A stretch of 64,000 nucleotides of DNA from Notospermus geniculatus (GCA_002633025.1 NMRB01000913.1:175530-239529); one strand, 5' to 3'. Counted from the stretch's first letter, positions 1-12,010 are shown. A program made the numbers and translations. Notes: generated by a model not told the origin, from the sequence alone.

Positions 1-72
1 ATATTACTGATATGTACCTCCCTCTGTCATTAGACTATTATGTCCAACCCGGTGAGCACATGGTCCATGGAC

Positions 73-606
73 CATTTTATTTTATTTTCTATTTTGATTC
101 AAATTTTATTTTATTTAAAATTAAAAATTAAAATAAAAAATTAAATTAAACAAAAATGGAAAATTAACTATAAAATAAAATAAAAATAAAAATGTGAAAA
201 TAAAATAAAACAGTATAAAGTAAAATAAAATGGAAAAATAAAAGGGTTAATAATAAGGGTCTTTTTATAAAATAAAATAAAATTATTAACTGATTTTATT
301 TTATTTGTTTTGTTTATTTGTTATTCTTTTAGTTTATTTGAGAATTGTTTAAATAAAAACGTTAAATAAAATTCAAGTAAATATGAAATAAAATCAAAGT
401 ACAAAAGATAAAAAAATATTTAAAAAATTAAAACAAAATAAAAAATATAAAATAAAACAAAAAACACAAAAATAAAAAGGGTGAATAATAAGAGGTTTTA
501 TAAAAATAAATTATTATTAACCCTTTTGTTTTATTTTATTTTAACTTTTTTAGTTTGATATTTTATTTTATTTATTTATTTTTTTTATTTTATTGTATTT
601 TATTTC
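73..606. repeat. AT-rich simple sequence, (TAAAA)n/(TTTTA)n
   Basis: Almost pure A/T built from TAAAA and TTTTA steps on alternating strands, so it can fold on itself. Two related sub-blocks, near 237-295 and 471-530, each carry a GGGT(T/G)AATAATAAG core followed by TTTTATAAAA-like sequence. This suggests internal duplication of a roughly 230-bp unit. It has no coding content. It could be a degenerate microsatellite or the AT-rich middle of an old foldback element. Confidence 0.8.
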
Positions 607-1564
607 AGACTCTTTGCAGATTTTTCTTCAGAACATTCTTTCTTTAACTTTCATGTCAACTCCTTTCTCGTAATTGGAAAGTCCGATGTCACAGACAGAA
701 TGTGCCCTGCTAAGCTAAGCACTCATCAGTGGAAATATATCCCGTGCTAATTTCAGAAAATATTATTGAGAAAACAATAATTGTACCAGCTCCTCCACGA
801 TATACCACACCCTCACAAGTTTCTTGCTTCTAAATAATGGTAACTTCCTGACCTTGGCAATTCCAATCAGATGAGTTTACGCATCAGCCATTTACTTGAA
901 TTCTAATAGATTTGATTTGACGTGACTCAGTTGCTGTTAGTTCAAAGACAATACACTGAAACATGATGATGGGTGAACATCTCTGAATCTCCCTGATGGA
1001 TGGCAGAAATCTCTCCTCGTTGAAATATTTTGCCAGTGAAATTTTCCCCTTCCAATCTCTTGTATAAGGTGATTGTTTGAGTTTTCTGTAGGGCTAAAAT
1101 TTCCTGCTGCATTCCTTTAAAAATCACCCACATCTGCTAAGACACTGATATTTCTATCATATTTTGCAGCCAGCTCTTCATTCAGGTTTTCATCCTCCAC
1201 AACTGGCAAAAGCCTGATTATCAAAGAACTTGATTAAAGTGCATGGCACACATTTGAAACCCTTTCATAGTGACTATCAAGGGGTGAAAAGGAGGGGGAT
1301 TATTCCTATTGGTGCTATTATAAATGAATCACTGTGAAGAAGCTTTTCATTAAGGACTTTCTCCCTTTCTATCATCAGCCTTTTGAAGTTTGTCTCAGAC
1401 AAGAGGGTACTTAGGGGACAGGGAGGATGAGCCAATAGTCATGGAATGAGCATCAGGGTTTAAAAGTATTTTAACCCTTCATTGTCTCTGCCTTTAGACA
1501 AGAGCTAAGTAACATTGGCTCAACCTAATGATGGAGGGCAACCTACACATTCCATTCCATTTCT
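607..1564. other. Unassigned tract
   Basis: No repeat or gene is recognised. On the minus strand, about 1125-1215 reads as a short protein-like frame, described in its own entry. The next minus-strand frame down to 945 is also open for about 60 codons, but in a different phase, and no convincing donor joins the two. Confidence 0.3.
1122..1216 (-). other. Weak candidate coding exon, product unknown
   Basis: On the minus strand a possible acceptor (GATAATCAG, then G) is followed by an open frame reading LLPVVEDENLNEELAAKYDR and then about ten more residues to a TAA. The acidic, helix-like composition is protein-like. The frame ends either at the TAA, as a terminal exon would, or at a possible donor TGG|GTGATT just before it. 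No family is recognised. Chance open frames of this size are common in 64 kb, so this is only a lead. Confidence 0.15.
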
Positions 1565-1565
1565 A

Positions 1566-1850
1566 TCTGTATTAGATTTTTCTGTCAGGGCCGAAGCCAT
1601 AGCATTATTGGCCCTGGGGCTATTTATGAAGACTTCGCAACTTTGCATTCAACAAATCTATTGTAAGGCAGTCAGTTAACAATAGGGCATGTGCAGCCAA
1701 ACAATAGATTTGCGTGAACGCAAAGTTGCGAAGGCTTAAGTTACTAAGTTACTAATGTTCTTCACTTGGATGGGGTGTTTTACTTGTCCTTGTAAAGGCA
1801 CAAGGTGCAAGGCACCACGGCTTACTATCCCATGCAACGGTAGTGAAAGT
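1566..1850 (-). mobile_element. SINE family 1, 3' part, interrupted by a foldback
   Basis: The left piece (1566-1620) matches the 3' end of the SINE copies at 23960-24231 and 42805-43078: a TGTATTAGATTTTT-like tail, then CAGGGCCGAAGCC and GCATTATTGGCCCTGG. The right piece (from about 1755) matches the adjoining SINE body (CACTTGGATGGGGTGTTTTAC, then GCACCACGGCTTACTATCCC). Between them lies the foldback at 1631-1735. The tRNA-like head is missing or unrecognisable. Orientation is minus because the other full copies read this body in reverse on the plus strand. Confidence 0.75.
1631..1735. mobile_element. Short foldback element inserted in a SINE
   Basis: The arms are inverted copies. The left arm starts GACTTCGCAACTTTGC and runs to ATCTATTGT (1631-1664). 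The right arm is ACAATAGATTTGC through GCAAAGTTGCGAAGGC (1701-1735). The middle is about 35 bp. It separates two parts of a SINE body that are adjacent in other copies, so it is a later insertion. No transposase is encoded, and the superfamily is unknown. Confidence 0.75.
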
Positions 1851-1891
1851 TCTAGGCCAGTTTACTTGTCACTGATTACACACCATGAATG

Positions 1892-2015
1892 GGACGAGGC
1901 CATCTCAAGCTACTCATGCTCCTCACTTGGATGGGGTCTTTTACTTGCCTTTGCAAAGGAACAAGTATGTAAGGCAACTAGGCTTATGTCGCTAGCAACG
2001 GTCTGGTACCCGGTA
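1892..2015 (-). mobile_element. SINE family 1, second body fragment
   Basis: This repeats the SINE body already seen at 1755-1850: GAGGCCATCTCAAGCTACTC, then CTCACTTGGATGGGGTCTTT and TTTGCAAAGGAACAAG. It is closest to the segment at 42865-42945. Two body fragments in the same orientation point to tandem insertion or an internal duplication. No head or tail is visible. Confidence 0.65.
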
Positions 2016-2601
2016 TATCATGGAAAACAAATACCCTGGAATCTTTCATCCTCTTTTTCCTCCAGCAACCGTGATGGCCCTTTCTCAATTTTCCACTGAT
2101 TCCTTCTCATATCAGTGCGTACATTTCATCAACACTGATCAGTATCCTGAGGAGTAATGTACAATGACACAATCTGTTGCCTGACGACCCGCTGCGTCCA
2201 AACGACTTAGAATATCAGCCCTCCCTCGGCAATGTTCTTTTCAAACAATACCTGATCGTTCCAGCTGCAGGAATGTTCTTTGTTTCACATCCAAGTCACT
2301 GCATGATTCAAGATGAATTTACCACAATTAGCTATCTACACTTTTTGTTTTCCTAGCATGAAAACATTCCGCTTTAAGTCCCTGCTGCTTGAGTATACAT
2401 ATTCAGTCGACATGCAACACGATATTTGCTGGTCACAGCATGATCTCTCGTCACCATCAGCAATGAAATCATTGGGCAGGGCACATGAAGCTAATTTTAC
2501 TTACCATAGCCTGCAATGGCTGTTATGGGCTACAAACCTGACAGATTTCCATGGCACAGATTAGTCTACTTGCTTTACCAATATTACTGAGTAGCCTACT
2601 A

Positions 2602-2723
2602 CAGGGTGTCCCAAGAAAGTGCCCCGACAGACCTTGAAGTCCGGTGGAGAAAAGATGTTTGAAAACTCAAAAGGACATCACACAACCTGAAAATGTGGAG
2701 GGACACTTTCTTGGGACACCCGT
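2602..2723. mobile_element. Foldback element with CAGGGTGTCCCAAGAAAGTG ends
   Basis: The left end, CAGGGTGTCCCAAGAAAGTG (2602-2621), is repeated in inverse orientation near 2698-2723 (CACTTTCTTGGGACACCC). About 75 bp lie between. The CAGGGTG start resembles the hairpin at 18037-18127 and the hAT-like element at 34042. It is non-coding, a MITE by structure. Confidence 0.75.
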
Positions 2724-4858
2724 CAAGTTGCAACCAGTGCTAAAACTGATGCAGCTTTTAGGCCTGTGTACATGAGCATCAAACACAGTTCCTCCTTATA
2801 TTCACCAGACACCTTTAGAAACCCTTTTTGAGAGTGGCGTACCTGTCAGAAACAATTCTATATCGTATTGATCGATTATCTGCCTCTCTGCGGTGATGTG
2901 ATCACGGAGAAGACTATCACGTGTATACATAGACCAGCATCCGTATCTTCCAGATACACAATTGGAAACCAGTCCGTCACATGTCGACAAGTTGGTCGAT
3001 TATGGGTTATCATTGATTTAATCTTCGTCTTCAATGCGGTGATCTTTTGCCCATTGAAAAAAGATGTACCGGTAACTAAAGAAATTCAAAAGGGCATTTT
3101 TTTCATCGGTCCATCTTCAGAATGTGGACAGAACTAATCCAAATGAAGGTATAGATCTGCGATCACTTCAAAGGGTCCATATCGATTACCGTGGTGCTAC
3201 GACGAACACCCTTGTGTTACCTTGTCATTAGTGACCGCTGGATCAAAACATGTCACTCTTTCATCTTGACGTTCCATTCACATCAAATCCCTGCATCATT
3301 TGTTGCGAAAGGTAAATTAACGAAGTATTGTTAATTGATTTACTCTGAGATATTCCAGATAATTGCATTCATTGAGGTTTGACAGAAATTTCTGATTATT
3401 CCAACAGGTATTTCTGAGGGGATGGATGTGTTATTGATTCACAGCTTAATGTGTTGTCAACAGCAAAATTGGTTCAGCTCCTCCAAAATTAATGGTTGCG
3501 AAGTCGTCCATTGTACATCGGCTGGGATGAAGTGACTCTACTGTTATTGTTACACCAGATTCTAAGGACAATCCTTATGAATACACTGTGTGGTATCTAT
3601 CCTGAGGCAACTCCAGCCAACAGTCTGTACCTCCCCTTGTGCCTCCCTACTCCAAACTTGGCCCACTGTGACGTGTATTTGTTCACTTAAAACCGGGAAA
3701 TATACTGATTCCTGAACTATTCTGAATCATCCCGTGCAAACATTTACAATCTCAGCGGTCTTCAATCTCAATAAATATTGCCTCATTCACAGTATAATTG
3801 GTACTGAGTAGCTGTTACATTAATAAAACACTTTCAGGGGGAGCAAATAGGAGAAAAAATCACCCTGTCAACAATCAGTTTGCAGTTTTGACCGGCAAAT
3901 TCAGCGGAATAGCGCAATTAGTCATGGTTTGGATTATGAGTTTGGCGACAGAGTCCGCGTCCATCAACGAGCCGTAATGCTTGGTTATTAAAGCCACAGT
4001 TGTCATCATGATTTCCAGTATTATTGTTTCAAATCTGGAGTATGCAAAAGTGACCAATTTACTGACGGGAAGTGGTCGGGTATTTCCGGTGGGATTCGAC
4101 GGGTGCTCAAGTTGAATGGGAAATGGTGCAGCACTGTTTTATAATAATGAACACTGTAATTTGCCTCAAGCACTAATGCTGTTCTTTATTGGTCTTCTTT
4201 ATTGCTTAATTTGATTCCCATTTCATGATGTGCTTGTTCGCCTTAATCAGGCATAGAGTTTGAGTGTGCTCTTGTTTTTTCTTGGAGAATGTCTTTGTTT
4301 AATCGCATCATAGAAAAGAAATCCCGTATGATATTTAAATATAATGGTAAAAGGAATGAATTAAGAACAGCTGTAGATTTAAGTAGCTCAAGCGAAACAT
4401 TCCGCTTTGTCCTTGAGTAAATAAACCATTTGTTTTAGAATTAGTGATGCATGGGTTGTTTTGTAAGAAATCAAAACAGCAGAGTTTGTTTGGATAAGTA
4501 ATTTTGATGCTTCATTGTTTGAGGAAAGATTTTAGTGAACTGATGTCACATAATCTTTGACAAGAAATTTGTCTAGTCGGTGTGGACTTTGTGTGATATT
4601 TTTCTTCCTTGACACCAAGTTTTGAAGCAATAGTTGCACAACTTGAAAAGGAGAGATTCTGACTGATGGATCAAGGAAATGATTTGGGAAAAATGCTGAG
4701 ACTGATTTGGAATCTGAAGCAGTGTTGTTTGTGTATTGCTTTCAAGGTGGCAGATGCCAATGTGTCACTCTGAACATTATTAACCTTTATTGTGAAATCA
4801 CTATAACTGAATCATAAAATAGAATAAGTTCAGGTTTCTAGCCTTTCCAACACTTGCC
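2724..4858. other. Unassigned tract
   Basis: This is mixed-composition DNA with no recognised repeat. It holds one weak minus-strand exon candidate (3885-4045) and short open frames on both strands that do not resemble known proteins. The stretch 4150-4700 is T-rich and featureless to the eye. Confidence 0.3.
3885..4045 (-). other. Weak candidate coding exon, product unknown
   Basis: On the minus strand, a pyrimidine-containing acceptor (CTTTTGCATACTCCAG) precedes an open frame that starts FETIILEIMMTTVALITKHY, continues with SLMDADSVAKLIIQTM and ends in a TGA about 53 codons in. The alternating hydrophobic pattern would suit a helical repeat protein. No donor of good quality is visible before the stop, so it would have to be a terminal exon. 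The family is not recognised and chance is a fair alternative. Confidence 0.17.
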
Positions 4859-5117
4859 GGAGCCATGGTGGTGTCGTGGTTCACGTCTCCGACTTGCCGT
4901 CAGAAGGTCCCTGATTCGAATCCACTGTGGCGTGAGACTTTGGGCAAGTTTTTTGCCTTACTGGCCTCTCTCCACCCAAGTGTTTAAATGGGTACCGGAT
5001 GGAAATGCTTGTAGCGCTGAATGAGCAGCTCATCTGAGTTCTACTGAAAGGTTTCAGGATGGACGGGGTTGAAGTGTTGAGTCGGAAGACACTTCTACCG
5101 TTGTTGATATTGTTGGT
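4859..5117 (+). mobile_element. SINE family 2, tRNA-derived, near full length
   Basis: The head is tRNA-like: an A-box-like TGGTGGTGTCGTGG at about 4866 and a B box GATTCGAATCC at about 4913, as in Pol III promoters. The body has TTGGGCAAGT, CTCTCTCCACCCAAGTGT, AAATGGGTACC and AAAGGTTTCAGGATGGAC, and it ends in a TTGTTGATATTGTTG-like 3' region. The same order is found at 20786-21060 (plus) and 40515-40743 (minus). The three copies differ enough to be old insertions. Confidence 0.85.
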
Positions 5118-5536
5118 GACAAACGAAAATTTTCGAGCGTTGTATATTGCAACGCTCAAAACATTGTACCAAAACAGTCTGCCCGGATGCTAAACATAAT
5201 TGGGGAAATCAATGTTTTGAGAAGAGAAAGTAATTGGGTGTCTTGTTTCAACACTTGCCAAGTACTTATATAGGGTAGGTTAATAATTGATGGGCCCTCT
5301 TTGATGTAGAGTGCAATCGGATGATCGGAACACAAAAGGCTATTAGTCTTGCCAATTAGGGTTTAAGATAAGTGTTTACCCTTGCTGATAAGTAATGGTT
5401 AAGTGCGTACATTTGGTTGGCAAAAATGTGACCGTTTATTCCGCTGACATTCTAACGAGACCTCAATCTGGTGATCCATATCCCAGAAAAAAAACAAGCG
5501 AATTTCTCTAGTTTCAGAATGATTCAATGAAGACCT

Positions 5537-5587
5537 GAGGGTTCATTCATATCCTCAACGATCTTCTCCGCAAACTCCTCCGATGCT
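5537..5587 (-). other. Weak candidate mini-exon
   Basis: On the minus strand, a 51-bp stretch with a possible acceptor (GGAATAG) and a good donor (CCCTCAG|GTCTTC) encodes SEEFAEKIVEDMNEPS in one frame. Codon use is protein-like, with many GAG, GAA and GAT codons. It is too short to assign, and splice-like signals occur often by chance. Confidence 0.13.
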
Positions 5588-6068
5588 ATTCCGACTCATT
5601 ATAGAAGCAACACAAGTAGATTCTCTGTTCTTCCCACAATGCCTTTGTAATGATAAAGGAACCATTTGATGGGAACCAGCGGACACGATCTCGCTAGCGA
5701 CGGGCATAAAAGCATCAACGGTATTATATAGCAGCCATTGCCGGCCTTTTGTGAGTGCAACAACTTTTTCATTCGGCAGAAATGACTGACAGTGGCTGGT
5801 TTCAAATGTCAATCAATTCCTCTAGAGTCTCCGTCATTCTTCTTCAATCCAAGTCTTAGGGAACATGCAACTTCGGCGATTTAAGATAAGATTCAATCGG
5901 ATTCATCTGATTCATGGCCAACTGAATCTTGATAACTGCTGATTGACTTAAAAACCAATAACATTTCTTGATAAGACCGCAGTCTTTGAAAGAAATCAAT
6001 GACTTCTATTGACGTTTCCTTTAACTCAGACTTAAATTACTTCGATTGGTTTCTTCGATTCTAAACTA

Positions 6069-6236
6069 TCTTTTCATTAGTTCGTGGAGGACTTTTCTGT
6101 TCATATCTTGTAATGCAGTCCCATCGAAATAACTTTGAATAGGCAAATGTTCAGTTCTCTTGACTTTTGGGTCTTCAGAAAACTGCTTATTTTCTTGCCA
6201 ATGGGTTGTCTCTGATATCTCAGAAAACTGATTTAA
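6069..6236 (-). other. Weak candidate coding segment
   Basis: On the minus strand, after TTTTAAATCAG, a frame of about 55 codons begins FSEISETTHWQENKQFSEDP and ends with VLHELMKR and a TAG. The composition is hydrophilic and protein-like. There is no known motif and no donor. It could be the end of an unknown protein, a relic, or chance. Confidence 0.13.
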
Positions 6237-7587
6237 AATTAGACTTCCAGAGGGCCACAAGCTTTACAAGATAATCAAATGCCTTGTAGGTGGTATCAAA
6301 AATTCATAAGCGAGCTTATGAATTTATGTTCTCTCACAAGTCAGTTTTCCGTCAATGACAAAAATCTTTATCAAATGACTTGCACAACATTGCAGATGGG
6401 TATCGCCTACATTGGAAAGTTGACATTCAAAAATTATGATTCCCTGGTCAACTAATTTCGATCTGCTAACTTTCCCACTATTATTTCAACTATGGGTTGC
6501 AAACTCTGTCCCTTTAGAACTGGATGACTCCATAGCATGTTTTTCAATAAAATCTTTATTAATGTCAGCTGCGCTGCATCCTTATCCAATTTTTCTCAGT
6601 AGGTTGAATTCATATGGGTGGATATCTTGCTTTAAGTCGTGACAGCCTTGAAGTGGTAAAGGCAGCAGGAGAGCTCTTCAGAGATGCTTTCAGTCACATA
6701 CCAGAGGAAGACGAGTTCGTTTGATGCCTCGCCGCGCTGACACATACCCCCTCTGGGACCTTCACAAGCTCAGCATCATGTGTAACTTGTATATGAAATT
6801 ATTCATGTTCGCACCCTTGGGATGGCACCGGAGTTATGCAACGTATGGATTCGCGACGATGGAGCAGCATGATGACACTTGCCGACGGGTTTAAACATGT
6901 CTACGCCGACTTGAGAGACTTTCTTTACAAGTTGAGCCGCTGCTTTTTGACATGTGAAAATCAAACGTGGCACGCTGTGTGTGTCATAAATTTACTTGCT
7001 TTGGGTCAGCGTTCGTGTATGTGTTGTCAGAGGGCTTGTTGGGAGTGTTTGACTGGCTGTGTGGAAGTGAGATGTCGAGAGAGGCATCATGCAATAATCG
7101 ACCGAGGGATATGAAGGCTGTGAAAGATGAAGTTGAGTTCCTCAATCCAACGTTTTAATGTGTGAAAATGACTGTTGTGTCATTCCTCCCCGGCCTTCAT
7201 TCATGTGATGAGTTCCATCATCAAGTTGGAGTCTTGGGCGGCTGCCTGTAGAGAGGACAGTCTTGTCACGAAAAAGAAAAAAATATCAAACCAAATTCTC
7301 CTTTCCTGCCTTGTGTGTTCATCGCAAGTCATGTTCAGCATTCAGGGTGTCATGTCCACAGACTTTCGTCAGACGGTGTCCCAGTTCCTTGTCTTTCGAG
7401 AAAAGGTTCATGTCTTAGTCTCATCTGGAGGATGTCACAGACACTTGGCTTGAACAATATGAAGAAAAGCTCTCGAATGAACGTGCAAGTGGTCACAAGC
7501 CTAAAAAGATGGAATAGATGTTCTTCACTGACTCACAAGGGTCACGTGACTGCAATGAATCGGTGATGTTGGCCATCAAATGGCCGG

Positions 7588-7745
7588 CGACAACTTCGAA
7601 ACTGTGACATCATGACATTTTGACATCATGATATGTATGTTGATGTTGCCGTGTTCATGCCGTGACGTCGCTTGACATTTTGACAGCCAATATGGTGGCA
7701 TCGTGTCGTCATGGAAATGTGAAGTCATGTGACAGACCTCTATAA
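7588..7745. repeat. Degenerate TGACATCATG-type simple repeat
   Basis: Words such as TGACATCATGACATTTTGAC, GATGTTGCCGTG, TGACGTCG and TTGACATTTTGACAG recur over about 150 bp with imperfect spacing. The stretch also contains CRE-like TGACG cores. It looks like a decayed microsatellite, and no function can be inferred. Confidence 0.4.
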
Positions 7746-9272
7746 CTGAGAAGATGGAGATGGTGGGTGCCTGTGTCAAGACGTTGCACTATGACGGGTC
7801 ATTTGTGGACAAGCTGAGTCAATGCATTAACAAATCATGTTATATAAAGGAAATACGATCACTCTCTAATTGGTTTTATATGGCAAAATTGAAGTTGATA
7901 CAGATTTACTGGCCAATTTTGCAGCGGGAGTGGCGTAATAAGCCCAAACAATAGTATGGCAAAACATCCTTTAAACCAATTGAAGTTGAAAGTCGACACT
8001 GACAATAGCTGCCTTTATCATCTTCGACTTTCTTTCCCGTTGAAACCAATTTGCACTTGCAGATTCTGAGTGAAGAGGTTCATAAAAGAATGATGAGTCA
8101 GATTGGATGGGAACTAGGGAGATGTTTTTCTTCATGCTTTGCCAAAACGTTATGTTGCTTCTGGAATGATTCGGTCACCATCTTCAGTTGAATTGTGCCG
8201 GTGGTGTAAAATATGTGTACGGTAATGGGCATTAACTGGACCTAACACAACACACATTGCCCTTTTATACGACATAATTCACAGTTACGGCTTGCAATAC
8301 TGGAGAACTTCAGGATTACTGGCGATAATTTCTACGGTGGGATGTTCTGCATGGATGCTGCTAACACCTAGCAGTCCTTAATCAAATAACTTTGTGTCAC
8401 ATGTTGACCAAGTTCCCTTCAGGCATGTAATGGTGAAATATGATAGGTTTCCTTCTCGGCAACCCAGAAACCATTCATGGACAAAATCAGAATCTGTTCT
8501 TCGCCTGCAAATTTAAATGCGTAAATCCAAATGTTGTGGTGGAAATTACACCTAGTGTCCATAATGATTGTGACAAGCAACCAAATTATTCAAATATGCT
8601 GACAGATAATATTTGCACACACGAGTGACAGAGACCGGTCCTAACAGCGCTGATTCGCGCTGACACCATGTGCAGAAGAGAATTGCATTTTCAGCGAGTT
8701 TTGCATCAGTGGAGGCTGGGAATGAATCCGGGGATGAGTCAGTGGACACAATTGAATCCATTGTCGCTATGATCAGCAGAATATTGCACAAGATAAAGGG
8801 AGGAAAATGCAAAGAAAAATCATTGACGTAGAGCAGGGCCACTGTAATAATACCAGGACCCCTAAGGCTGATATCAATCTGATAATAATCAGAGGTAATG
8901 CTGTAATTTTCTGAGTTCTAATAGGATTATGTGTATGTTTTGTAACCGCAGAAGGATTGATGAGAATGTAACATGATACATTGACTGGGAGGACACTACA
9001 TTGTGTCATTGTTATGCGTGACTGTATCGTAGTCTGTCGATCAGCAGTCGACACAGTCTCGTGGTGAATTTTGCTTCTGGTTTCAGCCATTTCGTGAATA
9101 GCATGAATTTGAAAGGTTTTGCAATTTTTTAACTGCTCAGCAATCCCTGAGATAATTTCCATAAAACACCTCAAATGCTACATTCTACTGGAAGCTGGTG
9201 TTGCAGGAATGGCTTTACTACTAGTATACGTTGATGTGTTGGGTGTGGGAAAAACTGGCCGTAACATTGCAT

Positions 9273-9432
9273 CTAAAGCCTAGTTCATACTTCGACGCAC
9301 GACCATCGGCGTCCAACGTGCGATCAATATCTGTACGCCGACATAAGCCTACTTCATTATGTCGGCATCCAGATTTTGATCGCGCATCGGATGCCAATAG
9401 TCCTGCCTCAAAGTATGAACTATAGGCTTTAG
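9273..9432. mobile_element. 160-bp foldback MITE with CTAAAGCC ends
   Basis: The left end, CTAAAGCCTAGTTCATACTT, is mirrored at 9409-9432 (AAGTATGAACTATAGGCTTTAG). The interior is also roughly palindromic around the CGCCGACATAAGCC and ATGTCGGCATCC segments. The CTAAAGCC terminus is shared with the larger elements at 46797-47798 and 51783-52258. No coding capacity. Confidence 0.8.
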
Positions 9433-10327
9433 ACTGGCTGAACAAGACAACTTAGATATCATTTGATTGATAGAAGATTAGAACAGAATCTAAATTTAAT
9501 GGAATTCTTTCTTTTAAATGCATCAATCAATTGTGCAACCAAACAGGAAATTATACCTTACACTGATGCCTAAGAACCCCAAAGCAGGCAAAAACTTCAA
9601 TTCAATGGATGAAACTTCCTATCCTAATTATCTTTAGTAAAAAATTCACTCAGTCATCAGTTCATGATGATATATTTCTGAGATTTATCGGCTTAAAATG
9701 TCTTAAAACAAAGAAGTGCAACTTCCTCCAATTGAAATCAAATCCAGCAAAGACGGTTGGAGACAGCTTCCTCTGTACTAGTTCCTGAATGGATCTGAGA
9801 GATTTCCACTGTGGAAACGAGCATCTCATAAACCCGAGTGAACCTGATCATTGTCCAATGCACAAATCAAAATGTCAATTCTGTTTCCCAGTCAAATCTT
9901 GCCCTTATTTTTTCAAAAACCATCAATCGTATTAAGCCAAAATGATGGAATTTTTTTGCAGAATGCTATCTTACTTATTTCTTTCTCTGGTGATGCGTTT
10001 GGTAAATGTTTTTGTAGCGAACGCACCATTGCCTTCATTGAAATCAACAAGCGAAAAATCCTCAAGATATGATGTATGTGTTTTAATCCTAACAATGGAA
10101 TTAAAGGGCACTTTAGCAAAAACACTGCATGGTTTGTCTAAACAGATAGTGATTCTGGAACATTTTGATCCAATGGAACTTGATAACGTCACTGAAAACA
10201 CCATGCTGGGGACGTTTGGTCCTGTTAGCAGGGTTAGGAGTCAAGGGAGGGCTTGACCATGTGAACAAACCATTTGTTTGCAAACAAACCGGCATTTTTA
10301 CTTGAACGCTGTGGGCCTTCAAGCAAG
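9433..10327. other. Unassigned tract
   Basis: No repeat was recognised. Near 9991-10075 on the minus strand there is a possible small exon: a frame reading IFRLLISMKAMVRSLQKHLP, ending at a good donor (AA|GTAAGA) but with a weak acceptor (ATCTTGAG). It is not assignable to a family. Confidence 0.25.
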
Positions 10328-10553
10328 GTAAAGCCCCCGTCACATATCCACTCCGGGGCCCGTACGGCGAGTAAAAACAGACAGATTGCCCCTTGAGTCC
10401 CGGGGAATAAAAACCGTAGAAATGAAAATGAAAATGAACATGAAAATGAAAATGAAAATCGTAATGGACCTGTACTGTCTCTAAAATCCACGGCAAGCCG
10501 CTGGGTGGGGGAAATCGTACGGGGCCCGGTGGAATTGCAGTATGATGTGTGAC
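10328..10553. mobile_element. Probable GC-rich foldback with an internal GAAAAT microsatellite
   Basis: The left part contains GTCACATATCCACTCCGGGG and GGCCCGTACGG. The right part has the inverse, CGTACGGGGCCCGGTGGA, followed by TGATGTGTGAC. The arms are imperfect. Between them, 10418-10470 is a short (GAAAAT)n microsatellite. It is a MITE by structure, with uncertain ends. Confidence 0.5.
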
Positions 10554-12010
10554 TTAGGTTGCATGCAGTGGTGAATTGTCAATTTTGTTTAGCAGTAAGA
10601 TTGCATGCTATCCTAGAACCAAAATGTCCAAGTTGCCTCTTGGCCCAAACATTCCATTAAAAAAGTTGTATTCTGCTTTTGACCGTGCACAAAGGTCTAA
10701 AATGACATATTTGCCTTAAACTGCTAAACGTGGCATTTTTAGGGAACCCCAGGGTATTCCACTTGACCATCATGAGACAGCATCAGCTGTGATCTCACGC
10801 AAGCTCCATGGGTCTCATCAGATGGCCAAGACTTCTTTCAGCCTGTGCCTGCTAATTGGTTTTCTCTGTGTAAAACAATGGCACTGCCCGTGTGAACATG
10901 CGATCGGTTCCCCACGGCATGTAACAGGAACTTGCTCTCATGCCCGAGGGCCGTAACCCGAGGCTGCTCCTCCGTAATCACATTTGTCAAGTACAGAGCT
11001 ACCGGTGGTAAAAAACACAATGACTGTGTTCAGGAGAAAAAAATCGACTACCTGCTGTTACGTTGAAGCATTCATATATCCTGCATCCTGGAGTTCGCAG
11101 GTGATGCACTTCGTCTTGGACACAAGGACTCCCAACTGTTCTCGTACGTTAATGGCCTCAATGATCATAACATGAACCTCTTCAGTATCTTTCTTCATCA
11201 CGTCAGAGATTGGTACCTGGGAAAGCCTTGTCTTAAAAAACTTGGCATCTTTTAGGTAGAGTGCATCTGAGGCGACATGTGAAATGACACAAACATGCAA
11301 TACATTCAACCATTTCTGTAGGCTACCATTGCTTCGGAAAATCAAAGACTGGACCCCATCTCCAAGGTGGGGATTGCAAGAGGTCACCATGGCTGTAGAT
11401 GACGAAGATGATGACAAGAATGAATGCTGAATGGTGGAAGGCCAAAACGACTTTCCATGCAGTACCTCCTAGCTGTGCATCACTCATTCTCTTTGAAAAA
11501 ATACAATGGCAAGTACTGGACTAAGTGAAAAAGAGTCAAGGCCATTTTGAAGACTTTTCTGTATGAGTAAGCCATCATCACTCAGTGAATCTAAGTGAGC
11601 CGATCGGCGGAACCATAACATCCTGCCAATGTGATCCCAGGAAATCACACGTTCTGATTGGTAATAGTGTTATCAGTTGAAATGTGTAGGGCACTAACTC
11701 GATGGATTTAGGCATTGGAGCCGTGATAGCGTAGACTTAGTTCACTGATGGACTTGGCTGGAGACGGAATCCCATGGATCAGTGAACTATTATCCTTGAG
11801 CTACTCATTTTGTTCTCAGCAGGAAAGGTAACCTACGGACTGCAGGCAGAGCACGGCAGCGGATCTCTAATAGATGACTGGACTGAGTGAGCAATGCATT
11901 AGTTACTGAGATAACAACACTTGGGTTGATGATGCTGCAGGGCCCCCTGAAATAAAATCCAAATTTAAGGTACCAAAGTAATTTCTGCTTCAAACCCTGA
12001 TACCAAAAAC
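10554..12010. other. Unassigned tract
   Basis: No repeat was recognised. The one point of interest is a minus-strand open frame of 119 codons (11058-11417), part of which is listed as a candidate exon. Confidence 0.3.
11064..11274 (-). other. Candidate coding exon, product unknown
   Basis: On the minus strand, a plausible acceptor (TTTCACATGTCGCCTCAG) is followed by an open frame with protein-like composition: ALYLKDAKFFKTRLSQVPIS, then MKKDTEEVHVMIIEAINV, then a Cys-x-x-Cys (KCITCEL) and QDAGYMNAS. The frame stays open upstream as well. A strong donor-like CAG|GTAGTC follows, but a TAA lies just before it in this frame. A terminal exon or a chance frame are therefore the alternatives. This is the best coding candidate in the window, but no family could be named. 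Confidence 0.25.

Larger units (their letters stand above)
5118..9272. other. Unassigned tract, about 4.2 kb
   Basis: No repeat family was recognised. Weak minus-strand exon-like frames lie near 5537-5587 and 6070-6240. The stretch 7590-7740 is rich in TGACATCATG and TGACATTTTGACA words, a local degenerate simple repeat. The remainder looks like ordinary intergenic or intronic DNA. Confidence 0.3.
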
